A stretch of DNA of 64,000 bases from the NCBI RefSeq assembly GCF_019355555.1, contig NZ_CP072141.1, positions 862,001-926,000 on the forward strand. The letters are read 5' to 3'. The position numbers and the translations under genes are program-made. This document shows positions 43,470 to 53,710 of the stretch, one piece after another. Source of the DNA: Rhizobium sp. L51/94 (GTDB lineage: Bacteria; Pseudomonadota; Alphaproteobacteria; Rhizobiales; Rhizobiaceae). Position 1 is the first letter of the stretch; every line of letters begins with the position of its first letter. The notes under the pieces are model-generated. The model was not told where the DNA came from and did no database searches. It saw only the letters and a list, made by a program, of their open reading frames with translations.

Positions 43470-45245
43470 GTGAGCCTCGCCCATTTCGGCCCCGTCTTTA
43501 CCGCCAGCGGCATGCTTTTCCGTCTATGGGCGCCCCGCCAACAGGCTGTATCCCTACGAATAGGCGATGTGGCGCCGGTCCCCATGGCTGCCGGTGTCGA
43601 TGGCTGGTTCAGCGTCAACATAGATGGCGCCGGGGACGGCACCGCTTACAAGTTCGTTCTCGAGGATGGCCTGGAAGTTCCTGACCCCGCGTCCCGGTTT
43701 CAGCCTGACGGCCCGCATGGCCCGAGTGAGGTGGTCGACCCCAAATCTTATGTGTGGAGGTCAACGGGGTGGACCGGGTTGGCATGGGAAGAGGCTGTTG
43801 TCTACGAACTTCATGTCGGCACATTCACGCAGGAAGGCACATTTCGAGCGGTCATCGACCGGCTGGACCACCTGCAGTCACTCGGGATAACCGCGCTTCA
43901 ACTCATGCCGGTCAATGATTTTCCGGGCGAGCGGGGCTGGGGCTATGACGGCGTCCTTCCCTATGCGCCGCATGGCAGCTATGGACGCCCGGAGGATCTC
44001 AAGGCGCTGATCGACGCCGCTCACGAGCGGGGCATCTGCGTTTTTCTCGACGTGATCTACAATCACTTCGGCCCGGACGGAAACTATCTCCCGTCCTATG
44101 CGCCGCTGTTCACCGACAAACACAAATCGCCCTGGGGGCAGGGCATCAATTACGATGGCGAGGGATCGCAGTTCGTCCGCGAATTCGTCATCCAGAATGC
44201 TCTGTACTGGCTCCAGGAGTTTCGCGTCGACGGTCTTCGCTTCGATGCTGTCCACGCGATTGTCGACGACAGCCGCGAGCATCTCCTGAAGGAAATGGCG
44301 CGACGCATCCGCAGCGAAATCTCCGGACGGCATATCCACCTCATTGTCGAGAACGAGGACAACAACAGCGCGCTGCTGTTTCGCAACAACTATGGCAAGC
44401 CCGAGCTTTATACCGCCCAGTGGAATGACGACATGCACCACGTGATGCACGTCGCGGCGTCGGGCGAGGATTTTGGCTACTACGCAGACTACGCCGACGA
44501 TCCCGCCAAGATCGGACGCGGACTGGCCGAGGGCTTCGTATTTCAAGGCGAGCACATGCCCTACCGTGGTGCGGCGCGAGGCCAGCCCAGTGGAGCACTG
44601 CCGCCGACAGCCTTCATATCCTTCATCCAGAACCATGATCAGATCGGCAATCGTGCCTTCGGGGATCGTCTCAACGAGACAGCGTCGCCAGAGGCAATCG
44701 AAGCCATGGCCTCGATCTACCTCTTGGCACCGCAGATCCCGATGCTGTTCATGGGTGAGGAATGGGACGCAAGGCAGCCCTTCCCGTATTTCTGCGACTT
44801 CAACGACGAACTGAACGAGATCGTCCGGAAGGGTCGAAGGGAGGAGCTCTCGCGGCTACCCGGCTTCGACGATGACGTTGCCGATGTGCCGGACCCGACG
44901 CGGCGCGAAACGTTCCTGTCTGCGAAACTCGACTGGCAGGATGTGGAAAAAGAAGCGGGCGCCGCGCGGCTGGCCCTTTACCGCGACCTCCTTGAGGTAA
45001 GGCGTCAGGAAATCATTCCCCGCCTTCCGGGCATTGTCAGTGCCGGCGGCGGGTACAGCGTCGAGGGCAAGCTGGTGGCGGTCAACTGGTCGCTCGTCGA
45101 CGGCACCTCGCTACGGCTGCTCGCAAACGTCGGTGCCGACGAGCTGCACCACGGAGAGGCATTGCAAGGCCGGGTCATCTGGAGCCAGGGCAAGTTTGCC
45201 GATGGTATCCTCTCGCCCTGGTCGGTCATCTGGTCGATAGGTTAG
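43470..45245 (+). CDS. treZ: Malto-oligosyltrehalose trehalohydrolase
   Basis: Releases trehalose from maltooligosyltrehalose (TreY-TreZ pathway), a GH13 enzyme. An N-terminal beta domain (MLFRLWAPRQQAVSLRIGD) precedes the barrel: LQLMPVNDFPGERGWGYDG, VFLDVIYNHFGPDGNYL, nucleophile in VDGLRFDAVHAI, acid in IVENEDNNSA, and IQNHDQIGNRAFG. The start is uncertain: the frame is open from 43275, but the candidate promoter puts the transcript start near 43424, so ATG 43437 or GTG 43470 remain; I choose GTG (591 aa), the usual length. No treY or treX is in the window. Its stop overlaps the convergent RND gene by 4 nt. Confidence 0.9.
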   Translation: MSLAHFGPVFTASGMLFRLWAPRQQAVSLRIGDVAPVPMAAGVDGWFSVNIDGAGDGTAYKFVLEDGLEVPDPASRFQPDGPHGPSEVVDPKSYVWRSTGWTGLAWEEAVVYELHVGTFTQEGTFRAVIDRLDHLQSLGITALQLMPVNDFPGERGWGYDGVLPYAPHGSYGRPEDLKALIDAAHERGICVFLDVIYNHFGPDGNYLPSYAPLFTDKHKSPWGQGINYDGEGSQFVREFVIQNALYWLQEFRVDGLRFDAVHAIVDDSREHLLKEMARRIRSEISGRHIHLIVENEDNNSALLFRNNYGKPELYTAQWNDDMHHVMHVAASGEDFGYYADYADDPAKIGRGLAEGFVFQGEHMPYRGAARGQPSGALPPTAFISFIQNHDQIGNRAFGDRLNETASPEAIEAMASIYLLAPQIPMLFMGEEWDARQPFPYFCDFNDELNEIVRKGRREELSRLPGFDDDVADVPDPTRRETFLSAKLDWQDVEKEAGAARLALYRDLLEVRRQEIIPRLPGIVSAGGGYSVEGKLVAVNWSLVDGTSLRLLANVGADELHHGEALQGRVIWSQGKFADGILSPWSVIWSIG

Positions 45246-48200
45246 GCCTCGGAAGACTCGCCATCCCTGACATCGACAGGCTTAGCCCGGCGCCGGAAAG
45301 ACCAGCGGCGGTGCAGCTTGGCGAGCATGATGTAGATGATCGGGGTGGTATAAAGCGTCAGGACCTGCGAGATCACCAGGCCGCCGACAATGGTGATCCC
45401 GAGCGGGCGGCGAAGTTCGGAGCCCGGCCCAGTGGCGATGATCAACGGCACGGCACCCATGATGGCAGCCAGCGTCGTCATCAGAATGGGCCTGAACCGC
45501 TGCAGGCAGGCCTGGAAGATCGCTTCTTCCGATGACAGACCGCGCGTGCGCTCTGCTTCAAGGGCAAAATCCACCAGCATGATGCCGTTTTTCTTGACGA
45601 TGCCGATCAGCAGCACAATGCCGATAAAGGCAATGATGCTAAGCTCCGTTCCGCTGATTTCCAGCGCCAGCAAGGCTCCAAGCCCTGCCGATGGCAGCGT
45701 CGAGATGATGGTCAGCGGATGCGCCAGGCTCTCGTACAAAACCCCCAGCACGATATAGACGGCGACCAACGCGGCCAACAGCAGGAGCGGCTGGCCACCG
45801 GACGATTGCGCGGCGCTTGCAGCATCGCCCGCAAAGTCTGCATGCAGCGAATCCGGAAGGTGCAGATCGGCGACGGCGCGTATCACGCTGTCGTTGGCGG
45901 CCTGTAGCGTGCCCCCGGGCGCAAGGTTGTAGGAAAGGGTGACGGCTGGAAACTGCCCCTGGTGGTTGACAACTAGTGGCGCCAGTGTGCGCTGCACCTT
46001 GGCAACGCTGCTGAGGGGTACCTGGGTGCCATCCGCAGCCGGTACGTAGAGATTGGTGATCGCTTCCGGATCAAGGGCATAGGTCGGATCGGCTTCAAGC
46101 ACGACGCGATACTGGTTGCGCTGAGTATAAATCGTCGAGATCTGTCGCTGGGCAAAAGCATTGTTGAGAGCGCTGTCTATCGACTGGATGCTGACGCCAA
46201 GCCGTGCCGCCTCGCTGCGGTCGATGTTGACGGTCGCCTGAAGCCCGTTCGGCTGGCGGTCGGTGGCGACATCCGCAAGCGCCGGTTCTGCCTGCAGCGC
46301 CGCCAGCACCTTCGGCGCCCAGGCAACGAGTTCGTCGTAATTGGAATCCCAGAGAGTAAACTGGTACTGCGATTGTGACGACCGCGCGCCGACGCGAATG
46401 TCACTGGGGGAGAAAAGGAAGGTACTGAGCCCTGGCACCTTGGCCAGCTGCGTTCGTAACCGGGCTATGACCTCGTCGGTCGAAACGCGTTCCGCAGCAG
46501 GCTTCAGCGAAATCAGCAATTGCCCCCTGTTGATCGAGCTGGAAAAGCCACCACCACCAACCGATGATCCAACCCCGGAAACGGCTGGATCGGCGCTGGC
46601 AATCGCTGCCGCCTTCTGCTGCAACAGCACCATGGCGGGATAGGAGATATCCGTAGAGGCTTCGGTGCCGCCCTGAATGAAGCCGGTATCGTCCTGCGGA
46701 ATAAAGCCCTTCGGCACTTTAACATACAGAAACGCCGTGATGGCGACGCAGCCGAAAATGACGACAATAGCCATCGCGCGGTGGTGCAGAACAGCCTTCA
46801 AGGTCCGTCCGTAGAAGCCGACAACGGCGTCCAGCGTCCTTTCGACTGTGCGGGCGAAGAAATTCGGCGGCGCTTCGTTGTCGTGAGCCAGCAGCCAGTG
46901 GCCACAGATCATCGGCGTTACGGTCAGGGAGACGACGGTCGAGACGACGATCGCAAAACCGAGCGTCAGCGAAAATGCCTGGAAGAACCGACCGATGATC
47001 CCGCCGAGGAAGAACAGCGGTATGAAGGCTGCCAGCAGCGACAGGCTGATCGAAATGACGGTGAAGCCGATCTGTCGCGCGCCTTCTTTTGCCGCCTCCA
47101 TCGGCCGCATCCCTTTTTCGAGGTTTGCGTAGATGTTCTCGATCATGACGATGGCGTCGTCGACCACGAAGCCGACGGAAACAACCAGCGCCATCAGCGA
47201 CAGGTTGTCGATCGACAGCCCACAGGCCCACATCAGCGCAAAGGTGCCGGCCAGCGACAACGGCACGGTCACCCCGGCGGCCAGGGTCGGCGTCGTCCGT
47301 TGCAGGAATACGAAGACCACCGCCATGACGAGGAACACGGTTGCGAGCAGCGTCCACTGCATGTCATCGACGCTGGCGTTGATGGTGGTTGTCCGGTCGG
47401 AAAGAATTGCGATGTTGATCCCGGCGGGAATGGTTTTCTGCAGTTCGGGGATCAGCGCCTTTACCGCGTCGACGGTTGAAATGACGTTGGCGTCCGCCTG
47501 CCTGGTGATATTGAGCAGCACCGAAGGCTTGCCGTTATACCAGGCGTCGGAGCGGCTGTTGCGGACGCCGGGCTCGACGGTGGCTATATCGGACAGGCGA
47601 ACCGACGTGCCATCGCCGCTTCGGATGATGATGCGGCCGAAAGCCTCTGGCGTCTTCAACTGTGCATTCATGCTGATGGCGAAGGCTGCATCCTTGCCGT
47701 CGATAGAGCCGATGGGTCCAAGCGTATTGGCATTGACGATGGCGGTGCGTACTGCATCGAGTGAAAGCCCGATGGCCGATAGCCGGTCGGGGTTAAGCCG
47801 GACGCGCACCGCTGGCTGGTCGGCGCCGCTGGCGGTCACTTCACCGACGCCATCAACCTGTGAAATCTGCTGCACCACCACCGTGTCGGCAGCATCGTAA
47901 ACGGCACTCGGTGCCAGATTGTCGGAGGTCATTGCCAGGATGAGAACAGGTGCTGCGGCCGGATTGACCTTGCGGAACGACGGCAGTGTCGGCAAGTCAG
48001 CCGGGAGGTCGATGGCAGCAGCGTTGAGTGCCGCCTGCACATCCTGCCCGGCACCATCGATGCTGCGGGAAAGATCGAACTGTATGGCAATGCTGGTCGA
48101 GCCGAGCGAACTCACAGACGTCAGTTCGGTAACGCCGGCAATCGTGCCGAGATGCCGTTCGAGGGGGGCCGCGACGCTGGCCGCCATGCTGGCAGGATCG

Positions 48201-48361
48201 GCGCCCGGCCGGCTGGCCGACACGATGATGGTGGGCAGATCGACGGCCGGAAGACTGGCGACCGGCAGGAAGAAATAGGAGACGAAGCCGAGGATCATCA
48301 GCCCGATCGACAGGAGCACCGTGCCGACAGGCCGCTTGATGAACGGCTCGGAGATGTTCAT
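45242..48361 (-). CDS. RND multidrug efflux pump inner-membrane protein (MdtC-like)
   Basis: Proton-driven transporter of 1039 aa with twelve membrane helices and two large periplasmic loops. It starts MNISEPFIKRPVGTVLLSIG, the usual RND start; the proton-relay Asp pair is in VGFVVDDAIVMIENI near residue 405. RND-family segments such as GADQPAVRVRLNPDRL and LIGIVKKNGIMLVDFALEAER are intact. It probably forms a heterotrimer with the protein encoded just upstream, as MdtB and MdtC do. ATGA overlap (48358-48361) with that gene. Confidence 0.93.
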   Translation of the reverse strand: MNISEPFIKRPVGTVLLSIGLMILGFVSYFFLPVASLPAVDLPTIIVSASRPGADPASMAASVAAPLERHLGTIAGVTELTSVSSLGSTSIAIQFDLSRSIDGAGQDVQAALNAAAIDLPADLPTLPSFRKVNPAAAPVLILAMTSDNLAPSAVYDAADTVVVQQISQVDGVGEVTASGADQPAVRVRLNPDRLSAIGLSLDAVRTAIVNANTLGPIGSIDGKDAAFAISMNAQLKTPEAFGRIIIRSGDGTSVRLSDIATVEPGVRNSRSDAWYNGKPSVLLNITRQADANVISTVDAVKALIPELQKTIPAGINIAILSDRTTTINASVDDMQWTLLATVFLVMAVVFVFLQRTTPTLAAGVTVPLSLAGTFALMWACGLSIDNLSLMALVVSVGFVVDDAIVMIENIYANLEKGMRPMEAAKEGARQIGFTVISISLSLLAAFIPLFFLGGIIGRFFQAFSLTLGFAIVVSTVVSLTVTPMICGHWLLAHDNEAPPNFFARTVERTLDAVVGFYGRTLKAVLHHRAMAIVVIFGCVAITAFLYVKVPKGFIPQDDTGFIQGGTEASTDISYPAMVLLQQKAAAIASADPAVSGVGSSVGGGGFSSSINRGQLLISLKPAAERVSTDEVIARLRTQLAKVPGLSTFLFSPSDIRVGARSSQSQYQFTLWDSNYDELVAWAPKVLAALQAEPALADVATDRQPNGLQATVNIDRSEAARLGVSIQSIDSALNNAFAQRQISTIYTQRNQYRVVLEADPTYALDPEAITNLYVPAADGTQVPLSSVAKVQRTLAPLVVNHQGQFPAVTLSYNLAPGGTLQAANDSVIRAVADLHLPDSLHADFAGDAASAAQSSGGQPLLLLAALVAVYIVLGVLYESLAHPLTIISTLPSAGLGALLALEISGTELSIIAFIGIVLLIGIVKKNGIMLVDFALEAERTRGLSSEEAIFQACLQRFRPILMTTLAAIMGAVPLIIATGPGSELRRPLGITIVGGLVISQVLTLYTTPIIYIMLAKLHRRWSFRRRAKPVDVRDGESSEA

Positions 48362-51300
48362 GCCCGGCCTCCCGCTCCGCTCGCCTCTGGTGCCGGGGTG
48401 CCCGTCGGCCGGCCGACGATGCGGCTGCGCAGCCGCTCGAAGGCGAGGTAGATCACTGGCGTGGTGTAGAGTGTCAGCAACTGGCTGAGCACAAGTCCGC
48501 CGACGATACTGATACCGAGCGGGGTGCGCAATTCCGAACCCGTGCCGGTTGCCAGCGCCAGTGGCAACGCGCCGAAGAGAGCTGCCAGCGTCGTCATCAT
48601 GATCGGCCGGAAACGCAGGATCGACGCTTGCAGGATCGCCTCGCGCGGTGGCAGCCCGCCGCTGCGCTCTGCCTCCAACGCGAAGTCGATCATCATGATG
48701 GCGTTCTTCTTGACGATCCCCATCAAAAGCACGATGCCGATCAATGCGATCAGCGACAGGTCCTGGCCGAACAGCATCAGCGCCAGAAGCGCGCCGACAC
48801 CGGCCGACGGCAGGGTGGACAGGATGGTGATCGGGTGGATCGCACTTTCATAGAGCAGTCCAAGAACGATGTAGATGGTCAGGACCGCCGCCAGGATGAG
48901 CCAGGGCTCGCCGGCAAGCGATGACGAAAACTCCTCTGCATCCCCCGAATAAGCCCTCTGGATGCTGTTCGGCATGCCGATTTCGCTTTCGGCTGCCGTT
49001 ACCGCGCTGACGGCATCGCTGAGTGACGCGCCTGGCGCCAAATCGAAGCTGAGCGTCACCGAAGGAAATTGCGCGTCATGACTGATGACCAGCGGCGCAG
49101 TGGTGAAGGTTGCGGTCGAGAAGGCATTGAGTGGTACCTGGACATCGCCGGTGCCGGCGACATAGAGCTTGTCGAGCGATTTCGGATCCGCCTGAAACTG
49201 CGGTGCCGCCTCGACGATGACGCGGTACTGGTTCGACTGCCCGTAGATCGTGGCAATCTGGCGCTGTCCGAAGGCGTCGTTCAGCGTGTCGCTGACCGCT
49301 TGCATCGAGACACCGAGGCGCGACGCCGTTTCCCGGTCGACATCGACGAAGATGCGTCCGCCGCCCGTCTGAACTTCGGAGGAGACATCGACCAGGGTCG
49401 GCGCCTTCTGCAATTGGGTCGCCAGTTTCTGCGCCCAGTCGACGACGACAGCGGTATCGGTGCCAGTCAAGGTGTACTGGTACGGCGCACGGCTCGACCG
49501 GGTGCTGATGCTGATGTCCCGCACGCTCTGGAAGGTCACATGAACCCCCGGCATTCCGGCGACCTCGTTGCGTAACCGGTCGATGATCTCTGTCGAGGAC
49601 GAGGTGCGATCGCTGCGCTGGCGGAGCACAAGGCTGAGAGTACCGGTGTTGAGCGTCAGGTTGTTGGCGCTGGCCCCGACCACCGAGACGATGCCGGTGA
49701 CGTCCTTGTCGCCACGAAGCCGCTCCGTCACCAGCGCCTGCGTCCGCTTCATGGATTCGAAGGACGTCGTCGGCTCCGTTTCAATGACTGCGGTAATGAG
49801 GCCAGTATCCTGCGGCGGCAGGAAACCCTTTGGAATGAAGATGTAGAGGCCGATGGTCGCAACCAGTGTCATTACGGTCAGAAGCAGCATCAGCGGGCTG
49901 CGATCGATGGCCCAGACGAGGCTCCGGCGATAGCCACCAATCAGGCGGTCCATCATCCGGTCAGCGCCGGCGAGCATGCCGCGGCGACCCTCTGCCGGCT
50001 TGCGCAGGATACGGGCGCACATCATCGGCGTCAGCGTCAGCGAGATGATTGCCGACACGACGACGGCAATTGTCAGCGTCAGCGCGAACTCGCGAAACAT
50101 CCGCCCGACGATCCCGGTCATGAACAGCAGTGGAATGAAAACCGCGACCAGCGAGAAGGTCAGAGAGATGATCGTAAAGCTGATTTCGCCTGCGCCCTTC
50201 AGCGCCGCGTGCATCGGGTCGTCACCTTCCTCGATGTGGCGGGCGATGTTTTCGATCATGACGATGGCGTCGTCGACAACGAAGCCGGTGCCGATCGTGA
50301 GTGCCATCAGCGACAGGTTATCGAGACTGAATCCGGCAAACCACATGACGCCGAAAGTGGCGATCAGCGAGAGCGGCAGCGCCACAGCAGCGATGATGGT
50401 GGCGGTGATCGTCCGCAGGAAAACGAACACGACGAGAATGACCAGCCCGACGCTGAGCGCCAGCGTCCATTGTACATCGTGGATCGAAGCGCGGATGGTT
50501 TCCGTTCGGTCATTGACGATATCGAGGGCAATGCCGGCCGGCAGTGCTTCCTTCAACTGCGGTAGCTGTTTGAGGACATCGCCGACTGTCTTGATGACGT
50601 TTGCGCCGGGTTGGCGCATGACATCGATGATGACCGCCGGCTTGCCCTGGTACCAGGCACCGACGCGCGTGTTCTCAAGGCCCTGCACCACATCGGCAAT
50701 ATCCTTCAGCAGGATGGGCGCGTTGTTGCGGTAGGCGACGATCACCGATTTGTAGGCCTCGGGATCGACGATCTGGTCGTTCGCGGCAAGCGTGAAGGAC
50801 TGGTGCGTGCCGTCGAGCGCACCCTTCGCACCGGCAACGCTGGCAGCGACGATAGCGCTGCGGATGTCCTCGAGCGCAAGCCCGTACGAGGCGAGGCGAG
50901 GCAGGTTTGCCTGGATACGGATCGCCGGCTTGACGCCGCCCTGGATCGTGACATTGCCGACGCCACTGACCTGGCTCAGCTTCTGGGCCATCATCGTATC
51001 GGCGAAATCGCTGAGATCGCGGATCGAATAGCTGGAGGAACGTAGCGCCAGCGTGATGATTGGCGTGTCCGCTGGGTTCACCTTGGAATAGGTCGGCGGA
51101 TACGGAAGGGTTTTCGGCAATGTCGACCCGGCGGCATTGATGGCAGCCTGCACGTCCTGCGCAGCACCGTCGATATCGCGGCCGAGGTCGAACTGTAGGG
51201 TGATCTGGCTTATGCCGAAGGCGCTGGACGAGGTCATCGAGGCAAGCGAGGGGATCTGGCCGAGCGGTCGCTCGAGCGGTGCCGTCACCAGCGACGCCAT

Positions 51301-51474
51301 TGTATCCGGATCGGCGCCGGGAAGCTGCGTCGTCACCCGGATCGTCGGGAAATCGACTTGCGGCAGTGGCGCCACCGGCAGCTGCGCGTAGCCGAGCAAC
51401 CCTCCCAGCAGTACGGCTACTGCCAGCAGGGATGTCGCAATCGGGCGGTTGATGAAGAGCGAGGAGACGCTCAT
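48358..51474 (-). CDS. RND multidrug efflux pump inner-membrane protein (MdtB-like)
   Basis: Second RND transporter, 1038 aa, starting MSVSSLFINRPIATSLLAVA. The Asp pair is in GTGFVVDDAIVMIENI and the C-terminal half has LMGIVKKNAIMMIDFALEAER. The two pumps are clearly paralogous over their whole length. It overlaps the membrane-fusion-protein gene upstream (ATGA 51471-51474) and the second pump downstream, so all three are coupled. No outer-membrane factor gene is in the window; a TolC-like protein must be encoded elsewhere. Confidence 0.93.
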   Translation of the reverse strand: MSVSSLFINRPIATSLLAVAVLLGGLLGYAQLPVAPLPQVDFPTIRVTTQLPGADPDTMASLVTAPLERPLGQIPSLASMTSSSAFGISQITLQFDLGRDIDGAAQDVQAAINAAGSTLPKTLPYPPTYSKVNPADTPIITLALRSSSYSIRDLSDFADTMMAQKLSQVSGVGNVTIQGGVKPAIRIQANLPRLASYGLALEDIRSAIVAASVAGAKGALDGTHQSFTLAANDQIVDPEAYKSVIVAYRNNAPILLKDIADVVQGLENTRVGAWYQGKPAVIIDVMRQPGANVIKTVGDVLKQLPQLKEALPAGIALDIVNDRTETIRASIHDVQWTLALSVGLVILVVFVFLRTITATIIAAVALPLSLIATFGVMWFAGFSLDNLSLMALTIGTGFVVDDAIVMIENIARHIEEGDDPMHAALKGAGEISFTIISLTFSLVAVFIPLLFMTGIVGRMFREFALTLTIAVVVSAIISLTLTPMMCARILRKPAEGRRGMLAGADRMMDRLIGGYRRSLVWAIDRSPLMLLLTVMTLVATIGLYIFIPKGFLPPQDTGLITAVIETEPTTSFESMKRTQALVTERLRGDKDVTGIVSVVGASANNLTLNTGTLSLVLRQRSDRTSSSTEIIDRLRNEVAGMPGVHVTFQSVRDISISTRSSRAPYQYTLTGTDTAVVVDWAQKLATQLQKAPTLVDVSSEVQTGGGRIFVDVDRETASRLGVSMQAVSDTLNDAFGQRQIATIYGQSNQYRVIVEAAPQFQADPKSLDKLYVAGTGDVQVPLNAFSTATFTTAPLVISHDAQFPSVTLSFDLAPGASLSDAVSAVTAAESEIGMPNSIQRAYSGDAEEFSSSLAGEPWLILAAVLTIYIVLGLLYESAIHPITILSTLPSAGVGALLALMLFGQDLSLIALIGIVLLMGIVKKNAIMMIDFALEAERSGGLPPREAILQASILRFRPIMMTTLAALFGALPLALATGTGSELRTPLGISIVGGLVLSQLLTLYTTPVIYLAFERLRSRIVGRPTGTPAPEASGAGGRA

Positions 51475-52802
51475 TGCGTCGCTGCCGGCGGGTTGGCCGG
51501 CGCCGCTCCATCGTTTGCGGGCTTGTCGCCGCCGTCGCTGTTGTGATGCCGGTGCGGCTTGCCATCGGCTCCGGTTGTTGTCGCCGGTTTATCGACGGCC
51601 GGCTTCGAAGGATCGGAGACCTCGACCTTGGAGCCCGTCTGCAGCCTTGCAAATCCTGTCGTCACGACGATGTCGCCGGCGGCGATACCGTCGGTGATCA
51701 CGGCCTGGACATCGTCCTGCTGTCCGACCCTGATCGGTTTCATAAGCACGGTCTGGTCGGGCTGGAGGAGATAGGCGAAGGTTCCGTTCGGACCGCGTTG
51801 GACGGCTGCGGTCGGCACGACGATCACGCCTTTCATTGTTTCGATCAGCAGGCGTGCATTGACGAAAGCACCAGGCCAGAGTGCCAGCTTTTCGTTAGGG
51901 AAATTGGCTTTGAGCTTCACCGTGCCGGTGGTCACGTCGACCTGGTTGTCGACGACTGCCAGCGTGCCGGTATCGACAACGGCCTGGTCGCCGCCTGCAA
52001 GGGCCTGAACGCTGAGAGTGCCTGCTGCGTTGGCGGCATTGACCTTGGCCAGCTGCTGCTGCGGCACGGAAAAGACGACGGAAATTGGCCGGATCTGGGA
52101 AAGCGTCACGATACCGGTCGTATCGGTCGAGCTGACGATGTTGCCGATGTCGACATTGCGGATACCGGTGCGTCCGTCGATCGGTGCCTTGATGGTCGTA
52201 TAGTCGAGCGTTGCCTGCGCGCTCTCGATGGCCGCCTGGTCGGATTGCACCTGCGCCTGGTACTGGGCAACCTGAAATTTTGCCGTATCGACCTGCTGCT
52301 GCGTACCGGAGTTCGACTGAAGCAGCCGCTGGTAGCGCTCGAAGTCGTTCTGGGCACTTTGCAGCAGCGCCTGGTCCTGGGCCTTCTTGCCAACGGCCTG
52401 GTCGAGCGTGGCCTTGTAGACGGCATCGTCGATACGGGCGATCACGTCGCCCTTCTTGATGTCCTGGCCTTCCTCGAAATGGATCTCTACCAGCTCGCCG
52501 CTGACCTGCGGCCGAACAGTGACGGTGTTGAGCGGTTTCACCGAGCCGACACCGTCGATGTAGACAGGCACATCCGTCGCCTTTGCCACGGCTGTCAGCA
52601 CTGCCGTCGGGCCCGTCGATTGCGCCGCCCCGCGTCGTCGCCCGCCACCGCGTGTTCCGCTTGCCTGCTGGGTGTTTGCAGCTTGACCCACGCCAAGCAT
52701 GCGCTCGGCCGGTCCCAGCCAGCTGTCGCGAAGGACGTAGGCTCCGACGCCGATGGCGGCGACGATTACGACCGATATCAAGACCCGAGAAGTCCGAGCC
52801 AT
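51471..52802 (-). CDS. RND efflux periplasmic adaptor (membrane fusion protein, MdtA-like)
   Basis: Adaptor that joins the RND pumps to an outer-membrane channel, 443 aa. An N-terminal membrane anchor (VLISVVIVAAIGVGAYVL) is followed by a Gly/Arg linker (GTRGGGRRRGA), the lipoyl/barrel-sandwich half (VRPQVSGELVEIHFEEGQDIKKGDVI), an alpha-hairpin with AQNDFERYQRLLQSNSGTQQ and the beta-barrel region. The last 40 residues are unusual, rich in His, Asp, Ala and Pro (GKPHRHHNSDGG). AAGGTGAA precedes the ATG. First gene of the operon, with a palindromic operator candidate upstream. Confidence 0.92.
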   Translation of the reverse strand: MARTSRVLISVVIVAAIGVGAYVLRDSWLGPAERMLGVGQAANTQQASGTRGGGRRRGAAQSTGPTAVLTAVAKATDVPVYIDGVGSVKPLNTVTVRPQVSGELVEIHFEEGQDIKKGDVIARIDDAVYKATLDQAVGKKAQDQALLQSAQNDFERYQRLLQSNSGTQQQVDTAKFQVAQYQAQVQSDQAAIESAQATLDYTTIKAPIDGRTGIRNVDIGNIVSSTDTTGIVTLSQIRPISVVFSVPQQQLAKVNAANAAGTLSVQALAGGDQAVVDTGTLAVVDNQVDVTTGTVKLKANFPNEKLALWPGAFVNARLLIETMKGVIVVPTAAVQRGPNGTFAYLLQPDQTVLMKPIRVGQQDDVQAVITDGIAAGDIVVTTGFARLQTGSKVEVSDPSKPAVDKPATTTGADGKPHRHHNSDGGDKPANDGAAPANPPAATQ

Positions 52803-52897
52803 TTATTCACCTTCTTTCGCGATTCCAGACAAGAGCCGTCGGTCACGACCTTATCGTGCAGCGGGCGCAGAAGGAATTTGTAGCGGAATTAAATTTT

Positions 52898-52909
52898 GTC
52901 CACGTGGAC
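52898..52909. promoter_or_regulatory. Perfect palindrome in the efflux operon promoter region
   Basis: GTCCACGTGGAC is fully self-complementary and lies 96 bp upstream of the adaptor gene. On the minus strand it falls between TTGCCC and TTTAAT, a weak -35/-10 pair about 16 bp apart, the place where a TetR- or MarR-type repressor would block transcription. No such regulator gene is adjacent. Confidence 0.5.
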
Positions 52910-52936
52910 GGGCAAAACAGCAGTGCTCGCAGCAGT

Positions 52937-53707
52937 TTAAGGCGTGACAACCGCCGGTGCGACCGGCTCATTGGCAAACCCGGCTGAATCGAGTGCGCGG
53001 CGGACCAGTCCCGATCGCTTGGCTTTCTCCATGAACTCGCTGACAATCGAGAGAGCCATGGGTTTCTCGCGGCCGACAGCAATGGCGATGCCCGTTGCCT
53101 GGAAGCCGCCATCGAGAACGCGCGCGCCGGGGAGCAGCGGCAGAAGCGTCTGGAAGGCATCCCGCGACAACGCCAAAGCATCGGCATTTCCCGATCGTAG
53201 GCGTTCGACGGCCTCCGCAATCGTCGAAACGGCAACGGGCGCCGTATGACAAAGGGTGCGCGCCGCACTGCGAATAGTCGTGGTATTGGCAATGCCGACG
53301 ACCCGCACTCGGTCGTCATCGACGCCGGTCAAATCGACGATGCCTGAGGCGTGGCTGACGAGATAGGTGCTTTCCAGGATGTAATAGGCCGGCCCGAAAG
53401 CCACGCGCGTGCTTCGCTCTGCATCCACCGGCATGAAGCTCACGTCGATCCTGCCGTCTTCGAGGGCTTGCGTACAGTCACCGGAGTTTGCAAATCCGGT
53501 GATCGCCAGCGGGCTGCCCAGCTGCCGGGCGAGTTCGGTAACGAGATCCACCGTAACACCCTTATATATTCCGCTAGCCTCGTCGAGTGTCACGAACAGT
53601 GCCGATGGCGCAGGTGCTGCTACAACGCCGGCCCTGAGGGTGCCGGTGGGAAGAAGTTCGCGCCTTCCGGCATCGTCGGCGCTGCCGTATGTTTTCGAGC
53701 CTGTCAA
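52937..53707 (-). CDS. Family-3 solute-binding domain protein without signal peptide
   Basis: A 256-aa type-2 periplasmic-binding fold (LRAGVVAAPAPSALF; YKGVTVDLVTELARQLGSP; GRIDVSFMPVDAERSTRVAFGPAYY; GNADALALSRDAF) like amino-acid receptors, but with no signal peptide and no ATG. The first usable codon is TTG 53707. It lies in the same frame as the upstream ORF, separated from it only by TAG and ATT codons. Leaderless binding-domain proteins beginning with an ARR-x-LLPTGxLR-like segment exist in rhizobia, so it could be a cytosolic sensor. No ABC permease is nearby. Confidence 0.75.
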   Translation of the reverse strand: MTGSKTYGSADDAGRRELLPTGTLRAGVVAAPAPSALFVTLDEASGIYKGVTVDLVTELARQLGSPLAITGFANSGDCTQALEDGRIDVSFMPVDAERSTRVAFGPAYYILESTYLVSHASGIVDLTGVDDDRVRVVGIANTTTIRSAARTLCHTAPVAVSTIAEAVERLRSGNADALALSRDAFQTLLPLLPGARVLDGGFQATGIAIAVGREKPMALSIVSEFMEKAKRSGLVRRALDSAGFANEPVAPAVVTP

Positions 53708-53710
53708 AAT

